Source: Coriobacteriales bacterium (GTDB taxonomy: Bacteria; Actinomycetota; Coriobacteriia; Coriobacteriales; UBA8131). From it: a stretch of DNA of 8,453 nucleotides. A program made the position numbers and the translations under genes. The notes beneath the pieces are model-generated. The model searched no databases. It was not told the DNA's origin and saw only the letters and a list, made by a program, of their open reading frames with translations. Of this stretch, positions 1 to 6,918 are shown piece after piece (position 1 is the stretch's first letter; every line of letters starts with the position of its first letter). The stretch covers positions 1 to 8,453 of the forward strand of contig JAITTM010000222.1 of NCBI GenBank assembly GCA_031286975.1, given 5' to 3'.

Positions 1-601
1 TATAGCCATAGCCGATACTGTTATTATTATCGGGGTCAGTGGTTGTTGCAAGCGCTCCAAACGCGGTATCCTCAGCTGCCTCGCTGTCGTCTGTCGGCAG
101 CACCACATCCGCCAGGGCATCCGCTGGCAGCAGCTCGGCCAGGGTTTGCTCGTACTCATCTACAAGATCGTCTGCCGAAGACAGCTCGTCCATCAAGGCA
201 TAGTGGTAATTAGGCTGCGCATACGCAACGCCGGGCAAACTCTCCGCCTCTTCAATGGCCTCCTCGACCGTCTCGCCCTCCGGAATCTGGGCGAGCACTA
301 TCGTCCCTGTTTCCTCGGTTGCATCCACAAGTTCTTCAATAACCTCGAAGTTTGTTGCCTCCAAGGGGTCGGGTTCGTCGGCGGAGAGCAGCCCAAAGCC
401 GCCGGATGCGCCCTGCTCCTCAGCGTTTTGGTAGACGACGATGATCTCGCCCGATGCGTAATCTGGGTTCACCTCTGCCGATGGCAGAACCTCAGACGCC
501 TGTGCCGCCTTGGCAGACCCAAAGCCGGGCAGGCAAAAGGCACCAACCAAGATAAAGGAAAGTAAAACCCTGAACAGGGGCTTCGATTTCGTGACCTGCA
601 T
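1..601 (-). CDS. Secreted subtilisin-like (S8) protease precursor, N-terminal part, cut by the left window edge
   Basis: Reading leftwards from ATG at 601, the frame stays open for 200 residues to the window edge. AGGTGG lies just upstream with good spacing. Residues 1-32 form a signal peptide: basic start (MQVTKSKPLFR), a hydrophobic core at about 12-28, and a likely cleavage after AKA (30-32). Residues about 48-134 look like the inhibitor I9-type propeptide of subtilases: a first strand GEIIVVY (51-57) and a closing block LPGVAYAQPNYHY (122-134), which resembles the usual 'pGV..veP.y' end of such propeptides. A strongly acidic stretch (about 137-180) follows, then TDPDNNNSIGYGY, which is where mature subtilases usually begin. 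The catalytic Asp/His/Ser domain would lie beyond the window, so the protease call rests on the propeptide alone. It would be exported and possibly wall-associated. It is transcribed divergently from the CWB_2/CAP protein. Confidence 0.72.
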   Translation of the reverse strand, partial: MQVTKSKPLFRVLLSFILVGAFCLPGFGSAKAAQASEVLPSAEVNPDYASGEIIVVYQNAEEQGASGGFGLLSADEPDPLEATNFEVIEELVDATEETGTIVLAQIPEGETVEEAIEEAESLPGVAYAQPNYHYALMDELSSADDLVDEYEQTLAELLPADALADVVLPTDDSEAAEDTAFGALATTTDPDNNNSIGYGY

Positions 602-692
602 GTGCCCACCTCTCATCGTCCTCGCCCCACACAACCATGCGCCTTCATAGCCTGCGCCTGCAAGCAAGCTTCTTGAATCATGAATGAAAATC

Positions 693-698
693 AGTATA
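693..698 (-). promoter_or_regulatory. Candidate -10 element for the leftward protease gene
   Basis: Read on the minus strand, TATACT is a 5-of-6 match to the -10 consensus. It would place a transcript start about 85 bases upstream of the protease ATG at 601. I could not find a good -35 hexamer at 16-18 bases upstream (GGGCAC-like only), so this is a weak call. Confidence 0.3.
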
Positions 699-890
699 GC
701 AACTAAGGTTTTCAGGTGCCCCGCGCGTTAAGCAAAGCTGTTCAGTTTAACATCAAATTTCCACGTCCTGTTGCGCGTCCGATGCTGGCAGCCGCTGCGC
801 AGGGCGCAAAAGACCCGGCAGCGCATCTCCACGGTCATTTGAGGATGGCGATAGTTTCAGTTGATGCAGAGCACGAGTAGATCAAATACG

Positions 891-899
891 TGCTACAAT
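891..899 (+). promoter_or_regulatory. Extended -10 promoter for the CWB_2/CAP gene
   Basis: TGCTACAAT combines a TGn extension with TACAAT, a 5-of-6 match to the -10 consensus. A transcript would start near 906, giving a leader of about 30 bases before the ATG at 938. No strong -35 lies at 17 bases upstream (GCACGA), which fits an extended -10 promoter. The alternative GTG start at 890 lies upstream of the predicted transcript start, which argues against that start. Confidence 0.5.
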
Positions 900-937
900 T
901 TGCCGAATACGCAAACGTAGGCTTAAGGAGGGGCAGA

Positions 938-2602
938 ATGGAGCGAATCATGGGATTCCGCAAAAGGTCCAAAAAGGTTATGGCCTGGTGTTTGGCACTG
1001 TGTCTAACGGTGCTGCTGCTGCCAATGCAGGCCGCCTTTGCGGCCGAAAAAGATGCGCAGACAACCGACATCGAAGAGCTGGGCGCGGCCAGTGCAGAAG
1101 ATGCGAGCGCAACCGACATTGGAGAAGCCGCGTTCTCTGACGCTGAGAGCTTAGCGCCACTGGCAGATGACAGCATAGATGATCAGGGTTTGCAAGCGCA
1201 GCTTGCCGCTTTTTCTGAGTATGTCGCAAGTTCCCAAGAGGTATCCGCTCAGTCCCTTGACCTCTCGATTGAGCCACAGGCTGCTCCAAATTGGAAGCGT
1301 CTGCAAGGGGCAGGCCGTTATGAGACCATGCAAGCAATCGCTAAGGTCTCGCACAGCGCTACCAGTGATGTAGTGATCCTGGCTACCGGATCGAGCTTTC
1401 CTGACGCGCTTGCCGCAAGTAGTCTCTGCGGTCTTTATTCGGCACCGCTCTTGCTCACTGAACCCGGCAAGCTCAGCACTCAGACAAATGCCGAGATCAC
1501 CCGTCTGAAGGCCAAAAGGGTTGTCATCGTTGGCGGAACCGGTTCGGTTTCTGCAAACATCGAGACCACTCTCAAGGCAAAATTGGGCAATCAGAACGTG
1601 ACGCGCCTTGCCGGCAGCGGTCGCTACGAGACCGCTGTGAAGATCTACGAGCACGGAAAAGCTCAAGCCGCATGGGGTAGCGCAGCCATTATCGTCACCG
1701 CTAACAGTTTTCCCGATGCCCTATCTATCGCCCCAGTGGCCCATACTGCTCGGTTTCCGATCTTTCTCTATGACACCGTAAACAAGCGATTCACACCAGA
1801 GACTCTGAGCGCCATAAAAGCAGGTGGATTCAATAAGTTTTTGCTGGTTGGCGGCACCGGAAGCCTGCCCGATACCATTAAGAGTGCGATAGGCACCAAC
1901 AAGACATATGAGCGAATAGCGGGAGCTGACCGCTATAAGACATCAGCCGCCATCGCCGCCTATGCAGTTACTAATAACCTTCTGGATTTTGATAACATTG
2001 CCATCGCAACGGGCAGGAACTTCCCTGATGCCCTGAGTGGTGCCGCACTGTGCGGCACCTACAAGTCTGTTTTGCTGCTGGCCGATAACACGGTGGAGGG
2101 AAGATTTGCCCTCTACCACATCGCGGGCCTAGGCTGCCTGTACAACATGATCAATACCGGCTATCTGCTTGGTGGAACCGGCACGATAGGCACAGCTCTG
2201 GAGAACACCACCCAAAACCTGGGAACACACGCATCCTATGAAAACCAGGTGCTCACCTTGGTTAACCAGGAGCGGGCAAAAGCGGGGGTAGCACCGCTTG
2301 CTGCCAACCCATTCCTCGTTGTCGCAACCGACATCAGGGCAGACGAGATCAGTAGGTTATTCAGCCACACTCGTCGAGATGGTAGCAGATGGTCTACCGT
2401 TCTTGATTACTTTACCTACAGATGTAGTGCTGCTGGCGAGAATATCGCAGCAGGCTACCAAACGCCAGCTCAAGTAGTTGCCGCTTGGATGGGCTCGCAG
2501 GGGCATAGAGATAACATCCTCAATCCAACGTTTACCAAGCTCGGTGTTGGGTACGTGAAAGATGGTTCTGTTGACTATTGGGTTCAGTTATTCAGTAGTT
2601 AG
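938..2602 (+). CDS. Secreted cell-wall-binding protein: three CWB_2 repeats plus C-terminal CAP/SCP domain
   Basis: The start is ATG 938: AAGGAGG at 925-931 lies six bases upstream, whereas an in-frame GTG at 890 has no such site and overlaps the likely -10 box. The product has 554 residues. Residues 1-35 are a signal peptide (RKRSKK, hydrophobic core, cleavage after AFA). An acidic low-complexity linker runs to about 118. Three cell-wall-binding type 2 repeats follow, opening with RLQGAGRYET (R121), RLAGSGRYET (R223) and RIAGADRYKT (R326). Each has the family marks FPDAL and a VGGTGS/LGGTGT-like turn. This family binds secondary wall polymers in Gram-positive bacteria. Residues about 434-552 form a CAP (SCP/PR-1-like) domain: VNQERA, FSHTRRDG (H477), GENIAAG (E501) and GHRDNILNP (H523), so the CAP cavity His and Glu residues are kept. 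It would sit non-covalently on the cell surface. The biochemical role of bacterial CAP domains is poorly defined. It is transcribed alone and ends at a strong terminator. Confidence 0.9.
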   Translation: MERIMGFRKRSKKVMAWCLALCLTVLLLPMQAAFAAEKDAQTTDIEELGAASAEDASATDIGEAAFSDAESLAPLADDSIDDQGLQAQLAAFSEYVASSQEVSAQSLDLSIEPQAAPNWKRLQGAGRYETMQAIAKVSHSATSDVVILATGSSFPDALAASSLCGLYSAPLLLTEPGKLSTQTNAEITRLKAKRVVIVGGTGSVSANIETTLKAKLGNQNVTRLAGSGRYETAVKIYEHGKAQAAWGSAAIIVTANSFPDALSIAPVAHTARFPIFLYDTVNKRFTPETLSAIKAGGFNKFLLVGGTGSLPDTIKSAIGTNKTYERIAGADRYKTSAAIAAYAVTNNLLDFDNIAIATGRNFPDALSGAALCGTYKSVLLLADNTVEGRFALYHIAGLGCLYNMINTGYLLGGTGTIGTALENTTQNLGTHASYENQVLTLVNQERAKAGVAPLAANPFLVVATDIRADEISRLFSHTRRDGSRWSTVLDYFTYRCSAAGENIAAGYQTPAQVVAAWMGSQGHRDNILNPTFTKLGVGYVKDGSVDYWVQLFSS

Positions 2603-2625
2603 CACCTGCGCGTGTTATGCAAGCG

Positions 2626-2664
2626 ACAGGCAGAGAGCGATTTGTGCTCTCTGCCTGTTTTTTT
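2626..2664 (+). terminator. Intrinsic terminator after the CWB_2/CAP gene
   Basis: A perfect 13-base-pair stem (2626-2638 with 2646-2658), a seven-base loop and a run of seven T (2658-2664) form a textbook Rho-independent terminator, 23 bases after the stop codon. It ends just before the last codon of the convergent minus-strand gene (stop at 2667-2669). Read on the minus strand, the same stem is followed by CGCTTGC rather than a T tract, so it would act poorly in that direction, although it may still protect a 3' end. Confidence 0.93.
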
Positions 2665-2666
2665 GT

Positions 2667-3242
2667 TTAGAAGACTTTTTCAAAGCAAGCCCTGAGCCGG
2701 TTAACGGCAGCACTCTCATCCGCTGCATTTGTCAGGTTGAGGGGCACTGCTCCAAATTCATCCGAGATAAGCAGGACAGAACTTACGGAGAAATCCGTGG
2801 CATCCACAGGCTGCAGCTCCACCGCATAACCCAAGGTTGTGAGCAGGTCGCGCGCGAGCGTTGAGGCTGCCGTTACAAGCCGCGTTGCCGAGGCCTGCAC
2901 CACGCCGCTCTGCTCGATGAAGATGACACCCTCGAGCTGCTCGCCGTCGATGTGGGCGCCGGTGATGACGCCGTCGACTACCAGCAGGTTATCCAACGTG
3001 AGTTGCGGCGTTTCGCGCAGGGGCTCAAGGGAAACCACGACCTCCGTGGCCGGATCGATATTGAGAACGAGCACGCCCTCCGAGCATTGGTCAAGCAGGT
3101 TGAGGGCCGCCCACTCAAGACGCTCATGTATCCAGCCCATCAGCGGCGCGGGCAGATCAAGTGGTGCAAGCGCGTTAAGATGGCGCTGGCGCAGAGTAAT
3201 CTGCCCCTCATGGATGCGCCAGCGCAGTGTTATAGCTGTCAA
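2667..3242 (-). CDS. Unknown 191-residue protein, possibly a degenerate fold-type IV PLP-enzyme relative
   Basis: The start is TTG at 3242, supported by AAAGGAG at 3248-3254 five bases upstream; no ATG start fits. The product is 191 residues, cytoplasmic by appearance (no signal peptide or membrane segment), and I do not recognise it with certainty. Its layout recalls class IV aminotransferases and aminodeoxychorismate lyases: an early RQRHLNALAPLDLP (18-31) like their 'HL.RL....LglP' helix, a central EGVLVLNIDP strand, and a C-terminal block TLARDLLTTLGYAVELQPV followed by VLLISDEFGAVPL, like their 'tR..ll.la...G..vee..i' and 'vflt...Gv.Pv'. The only lysine is the third residue from the end, so the usual PLP lysine is missing; if related, it is probably not an active PLP enzyme. 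It is the last gene of the minus-strand cluster, separated from purH by a long inverted repeat, and may have its own weak promoter. A lineage-specific protein of another fold is equally possible. Confidence 0.75.
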   Translation of the reverse strand: MTAITLRWRIHEGQITLRQRHLNALAPLDLPAPLMGWIHERLEWAALNLLDQCSEGVLVLNIDPATEVVVSLEPLRETPQLTLDNLLVVDGVITGAHIDGEQLEGVIFIEQSGVVQASATRLVTAASTLARDLLTTLGYAVELQPVDATDFSVSSVLLISDEFGAVPLNLTNAADESAAVNRLRACFEKVF

Positions 3243-3290
3243 ATGTACTCCTTTAAGAATCCGGATTTCTCAATCGCCTACAACTCATTT

Positions 3291-3301
3291 CAAGATGCCG
3301 T
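3291..3301 (+). repeat. Direct repeat CAAGATGCCGT, copy 1 (outside the palindrome)
   Basis: CAAGATGCCGT occurs here and again at 3413-3423, 122 bases further on, inside the right arm of the long palindrome. Both copies are exact over 11 bases and diverge on each side. It might be a remnant of a duplication or part of an alternative RNA pairing; chance cannot be excluded. Confidence 0.6.
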
Positions 3302-3310
3302 GCAACAAAA

Positions 3311-3441
3311 GCGCCAGGGCTTCTGTGGACGAGCAGATTGCCCTGAAAGTGCTGGCCTCTGTGAAAGGAGCGTACTTAGTACGTGACTGAACAGAGGCCA
3401 GTGCTTGAAGGGCAAGATGCCGTCCACAGAAGCCCTAGTGC
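3311..3441. repeat. Long imperfect palindrome (about 131 bases) between purH and the 191-residue gene
   Basis: The two arms (about 3311-3362 and 3391-3441) fold into one long hairpin. Perfect blocks are AGGGCTTCTGTGGAC (3316-3330) with 3422-3436 (15 pairs), TTGCCCT (3338-3344) with 3409-3415 (7 pairs), and CTGGCCTCTGT (3352-3362) with 3391-3401 (11 pairs), with short extra pairings between. The 28-base apex contains its own small palindrome CGTAC-TTA-GTACG (3371-3383). The right arm covers the purH stop codon (3435-3437). On the minus strand the left arm is followed by TTTTGTT, so it could act as a weak terminator or a processing site between purH and the next gene. It is far longer than ordinary terminators and resembles ERIC- or MITE-type intergenic elements in size and shape, but I see no second copy in the window. 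Confidence 0.88.
3413..3423 (+). repeat. Direct repeat CAAGATGCCGT, copy 2 (inside the right arm)
   Basis: This is the second exact copy of the 11-base repeat at 3291-3301. Here it forms part of the right arm, pairing with bases near 3330-3339 of the left arm. The outer copy could compete for the same partner. Confidence 0.6.
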
Positions 3442-5030
3442 CTGAAATGCCGATGGCCGGTAAATACCAACGCCACTCCGGCAGCATTGGCGGCGGCAAG
3501 TACCTCGTCGTCGCGGATGCTGCCACCGGGTTGGATGACGGCGGTCACTCCGGCGGCGATGAGCACCTCGAGTGAATCGGCAAAGGGCATGAAGGCATCG
3601 CTTGCGGCAACGGCACCTGCGGCCTTCTCCCCGGCTTGTTCTACCGCTATCTTTGCGGAATTGACGCGGTTGGGTTGGCCGGCGCCGGTGCCTATGGTTG
3701 CCTTGTCTTTAGCGATGAGGATGGCGTTGGACTTGACGGTCTTGCAGGCCTTCCAGGCAAAGAGCAGATCCTCGAGCTCCGCGGGCGTGGGCTGGCGAAG
3801 AGTGGGAACGGTAAAGGCCGCGGGATCCTCGGCTACGGTGTCGGGGGTCTGCGCGAGGATGCCGCCCTCGACGCTGCGAAAGTCGAGCATGCCTCCGGCG
3901 GGGTTGACGCCCCCCGTTGCCAGCACGCGGGCGTTGGGTTTTTGGGCGAAGAGCTCTACGGCCGCGGGTTCATAGCTCGGGGCGATGATGGCCTCGATAA
4001 ATTGACCATTGGCATAGATGGCCTCGACCAGCGACGCTGGCACCTCACGGTTGAAGGCCATCACACCGCCGTAGGCACTCACGGGGTCGCAGGCGTGCGC
4101 CCTGCTGTAGGCCTGCGTGATGTTCGCGTCGCTTGCCACGCCACAGGGCGTGAGGTGCTTGACGATAACCGCGGTGGGCTCGCTGAACTCGCGCACGCCA
4201 CTCCAGGCGGCATCGAGGTCGAGGTAGTTGTTGTAGCTGAGCTCCTTGCCCTGGAGCTGCTGGGCATTGGCAAGCTGCCACTCCGTGCGGATCTTGCAGC
4301 GCGGGTTCTTGGGCTCGTTGCGATAGAACACGGCGCTTTGGTGCGGATTCTCGCCATAGCGCAGATCCTGCACCTTGCTGAGGAAGAGGCGCTTATCATC
4401 CGCGAACGCATGGTTGCTGGCGGCGCTGTCCAGCTCAAGGCCAAGCCAGTTGTAGATGGCGTTGTCGTAGGCGCTGGTGAGACGAAAGACCTCGAGCGCC
4501 AGCCGTTTGCGGGTCGCAAGCGTGGTGGCTCCGTCGTTGGCGCGGAGCTCCTCAAGAATGCTGCTGTAGCTGGCGGGGTTGGTCACCACGGCGACCGAGG
4601 CATGGTTCTTGGCTGCTGAGCGCAGCATGGAGGGACCACCGATGTCGATGTTCTCGATGGCATCGGCAAAGGTGACATCGGGTTTGGCTACGGTTGCTGT
4701 AAAGGCATAGAGGTTGACAACCACCATGTCGATCATGCCGATGCCGTGCTCCTGTGCCGCGGCCATATGGCTGGGCAGGTCGCGTCGCGCGAGCAGGCCA
4801 CCGTGCACACGGGGATGAAGGGTCTTGACGCGCCCGTCCATCATCTCGGGAAAGCCGGTGAGCTCATCGATGGCACGAGTGGGTACGCCGGCTGCCTCAA
4901 GCGCCTTGGCGGTGCCGCCGGTGCTCACAATCTCGGCACCGAACTCCTGCGCCAGGGCTCCGGCAAACTCCACGATGCCGGTCTTATCCGTCACTGAAAC
5001 CAGAACACGTTTGACTTTGGGGTCTGCCAT
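3435..5030 (-). CDS. purH: Bifunctional AICAR formyltransferase / IMP cyclohydrolase
   Basis: PurH carries out the last two steps of de novo purine synthesis: it formylates AICAR with 10-formyl-tetrahydrofolate and closes the ring to give IMP, in the cytoplasm. The product has 531 residues, the usual full length. The N-terminal cyclohydrolase (MGS-like) domain shows VSVTDKTG (11-18), STGGT (36-40), FPEMMDGRVKTLHP (60-73) and IDMVVVNLYAF. The C-terminal transformylase domain shows VKHLTPCG with the catalytic Lys-His pair at K291 and H292, SAYGGVMAFN, and the late block KSNAILIAKDKATIGTGAGQPNRV. The end, GHRHFRH, is typical of the family, so the gene is intact. ATG 5030 is preceded by AAAGGAG (5038-5044) with seven bases spacing. 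It lies 36 bases after ade, so the two are probably co-transcribed. Its stop codon lies inside the right arm of the long palindrome. Confidence 0.97.
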   Translation of the reverse strand: MADPKVKRVLVSVTDKTGIVEFAGALAQEFGAEIVSTGGTAKALEAAGVPTRAIDELTGFPEMMDGRVKTLHPRVHGGLLARRDLPSHMAAAQEHGIGMIDMVVVNLYAFTATVAKPDVTFADAIENIDIGGPSMLRSAAKNHASVAVVTNPASYSSILEELRANDGATTLATRKRLALEVFRLTSAYDNAIYNWLGLELDSAASNHAFADDKRLFLSKVQDLRYGENPHQSAVFYRNEPKNPRCKIRTEWQLANAQQLQGKELSYNNYLDLDAAWSGVREFSEPTAVIVKHLTPCGVASDANITQAYSRAHACDPVSAYGGVMAFNREVPASLVEAIYANGQFIEAIIAPSYEPAAVELFAQKPNARVLATGGVNPAGGMLDFRSVEGGILAQTPDTVAEDPAAFTVPTLRQPTPAELEDLLFAWKACKTVKSNAILIAKDKATIGTGAGQPNRVNSAKIAVEQAGEKAAGAVAASDAFMPFADSLEVLIAAGVTAVIQPGGSIRDDEVLAAANAAGVALVFTGHRHFRH

Positions 5031-5066
5031 CGAAGGTCTCCTTTTGCTCGTTTCTCCGCTGCAGCA

Positions 5067-6872
5067 CTATCCTACAACAAGTGGGGCGAACTGGAAGGTG
5101 GTGCAGTCGACCAATCCGCGGTTGGTTAGACGGAGTTGGGGCAGGCAGGCAAGGGGGATAAGGGCCAGCGTCATGAAGGGCGAGGCCATATCGCAGCCGA
5201 TGCTGTGCCAGGCGGCATCGAGCTTTGCTACGAGGGCGGCCATCTCGGCGGCCGATCTGTCGCTCATGAGACCGGCAATGGGCAAGGGCACATGACCGAG
5301 CACCTGGCCGTCTTGCACCGCGACCATGCCGCCGCCGCTGGCGATGAGCGTGTTGGCGGCCAGCGCCATGTCGGCATCGTTGCTGCCCATGACCAGCAGG
5401 TTGTGTGCGTCATGCGCAACAGTGGAGGCAAGCGCGCCGCGCGTGATGCCAAACCCTTTAACAAAGCCGTAGCCAAAGCTGCCGGTTTGGTGATGGCGCT
5501 CGAACACGAAGGTCTTGAGAACGTCCTGCGTCGTGTCCGACTCGAGTTTGCCGTCGATGATGGGCAGCTCGATGTGGCACTCGACGGAACCCACGCGCTC
5601 GGGGATGACCTCGATGGCGCGGATAGTGACGGTCTTATCCGCTGTGGAAGGCGCCTCAATCGCAAAGGTCGCGGGGCCTATGGGGTCGCGGACGTGCATG
5701 GAGTGGGTGACCCACTCGGGGTATTGGAAGGGTGGCAGCTCAAAGGTGATGGCACCGTTTGCGGCAACCACCTCGCCGTCGATGAGCACGCGGGTCACAA
5801 CCAGGTCGCTCAGGTTGTTGAGAAAGACGATGTCAGCGCATTTGCCGGGGGCAAGGGAGCCCAGCTCGTGATCCATGCGAAAGCAGGTTGCCGTGTTGAT
5901 GGTCACCATCTGGATGGCGCTGATCACGTCGATGCCCTCGGCCACAGCACGACGCAGCAGGTAGTCGAGGTGGCCGTCTGCCACCAGCGTATGAGGATGG
6001 TTGTCGTCGGACACCAGACAGGCAAAGCGGGAGTCAATGGCACCGGAGGCTATCACGGGAGCAAGCTCATGCAAGTCGTGCCAGGCCGAACCTTCGCGGA
6101 GCATCGCATACATGCCCAGGCGCATCTTGGCAAGTGCGTCCTCAGCGCGTGTGGACTCGTGGTCGCAGCGGATGCCGCTGGCAATGTAGGCATTGAGGCC
6201 GCGGTCGGTCTCCGGCATCGAGTAGTGGCCGGTAACCACCTTGTCGGCTGCCAGCGTGGCGGCCACCTCGCCGTGTGCCTGCGCGTCGCCGCCCAGGATG
6301 CCGGGGAAGTTCATCATCTCGCCCAGACCCACCACACTGGGCCAGCTCATGGTCGCCGTGATGTCCTCGGGGCCAATGGCCGCGCCCGTATCCTCAAAAC
6401 CGGGCACCGCCGGCACACAGGACGGCGTGGTTATCATGGTCTTGAGCGGTGTGCGCTGTGCGTCCGCATCCATCACCTCGACGCCGGCAAGGCCCAACAC
6501 GTTGCATATCTCATGCGGGTCGCAGTAGATGCCCACCGTGCCGTGCGGCACGACCGCGCGGGCGTACTCCCCCACCCCCAGCATGGACGACTCGACGTGG
6601 ATATGCCCGTCCAGAAAGCCGGGTGCCACATACTGCCCCGCCGCATCGATGACCTGGGTTTTGGGGCCGATGGCATGCGCGGCCGAGGCTCCCACATAGG
6701 CGATGCGGCCGGCAACCAGGGCGAGCTCGGTGTTCTTTTGAATCTCTGCCGTGCAGACGTTGATCAGTTGGGCGTTTTGGATGACCGTGTCAGCCGGCGT
6801 GATGCCTTGGGCGACCTCCGCCAACAACGTGGTGACCTCCCAGAGCGGGTGCTTGCAAAAGGTATTGAGCAT
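5067..6872 (-). CDS. ade: Adenine deaminase (amidohydrolase superfamily)
   Basis: The enzyme hydrolyses adenine to hypoxanthine and ammonia, a purine salvage step in the cytoplasm. The 601-residue product is near the usual length for the Ade/AdeC family. Residues about 28-80 form the first part of the outer beta-sandwich. The metal-binding motif GFLDGHIHVESS (85-96, with H90 and H92) follows, then HGT (110-112), CDPHEI (117-122), VTGHYS and the acidic active-site block VSDDN (D289, D290). The C-terminal adenine-deaminase domain includes VAHDAHNLLVMG and ends LRLTNRGLVDCTTFQFAPL, as in complete members. ATG 6872 has GGAGG at 6877-6881, four bases upstream, a little tight but acceptable. It follows the 81-residue gene by 46 bases and precedes purH by 36 bases. 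No frameshift or missing active-site residue is visible. Confidence 0.96.
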   Translation of the reverse strand: MLNTFCKHPLWEVTTLLAEVAQGITPADTVIQNAQLINVCTAEIQKNTELALVAGRIAYVGASAAHAIGPKTQVIDAAGQYVAPGFLDGHIHVESSMLGVGEYARAVVPHGTVGIYCDPHEICNVLGLAGVEVMDADAQRTPLKTMITTPSCVPAVPGFEDTGAAIGPEDITATMSWPSVVGLGEMMNFPGILGGDAQAHGEVAATLAADKVVTGHYSMPETDRGLNAYIASGIRCDHESTRAEDALAKMRLGMYAMLREGSAWHDLHELAPVIASGAIDSRFACLVSDDNHPHTLVADGHLDYLLRRAVAEGIDVISAIQMVTINTATCFRMDHELGSLAPGKCADIVFLNNLSDLVVTRVLIDGEVVAANGAITFELPPFQYPEWVTHSMHVRDPIGPATFAIEAPSTADKTVTIRAIEVIPERVGSVECHIELPIIDGKLESDTTQDVLKTFVFERHHQTGSFGYGFVKGFGITRGALASTVAHDAHNLLVMGSNDADMALAANTLIASGGGMVAVQDGQVLGHVPLPIAGLMSDRSAAEMAALVAKLDAAWHSIGCDMASPFMTLALIPLACLPQLRLTNRGLVDCTTFQFAPLVVG

Positions 6873-6918
6873 GCTTCCTCCAACGGTTGTGGTCTGCGGA
6901 GAAAATCATAGCACGTTC

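Larger units (their letters stand above)
602..937. other. Intergenic region between two divergent secreted-protein genes
   Basis: This 336-base stretch separates the start codons of the minus-strand protease precursor and the plus-strand CWB_2/CAP gene. It is visibly richer in A and T at 670-765 and 860-905 than the flanking genes, and I see no convincing coding frame or RNA gene in it. It holds a likely extended -10 promoter for the rightward gene (891-899), a candidate -10 for the leftward gene (693-698), and the ribosome binding sites of both. Small imperfect repeats occur (TGAAT twice at 674-685; GTTAA and TTAAC about 15 bases apart near 727-752), but they are too weak to call operators. 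Confidence 0.6.

Noticed and set aside
146..565. A plus-strand frame of 139 codons near the left edge
   Set aside because: The opposite strand carries a signal peptide, a good ribosome binding site and a propeptide-like domain, so this frame is its shadow.
673..700. TTGAAT-16 bases-TATAGC on the plus strand as a promoter
   Set aside because: The spacing is plausible but the -10 match is poor and no gene follows within 200 bases. The closer TGCTACAAT at 891 explains the downstream gene better.
890..937. GTG at 890 as the start of the CWB_2/CAP gene
   Set aside because: It overlaps the likely -10 box and has no ribosome binding site. ATG 938 has AAGGAGG at ideal spacing and gives a normal signal peptide.
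2839..3390. Plus-strand frames of 183 and 144 codons overlapping the 191-residue gene and the palindrome
   Set aside because: They run through the inverted repeat and lie opposite a gene with a clear ribosome binding site. The translations are rich in Ser/Arg or lack motifs.
3636..4619. A 327-codon open frame on the plus strand opposite purH
   Set aside because: It is a shadow of the purH coding frame. Its composition is simple and repetitive and it shows no motif.
5136..6911. A 591-codon open frame on the plus strand opposite ade
   Set aside because: It lies antisense to a complete adenine deaminase with all active-site motifs. The predicted protein is rich in His, Gly, Arg and Val in the way that antisense frames of GC-rich genes are, and has no recognisable domain or good ribosome binding site.
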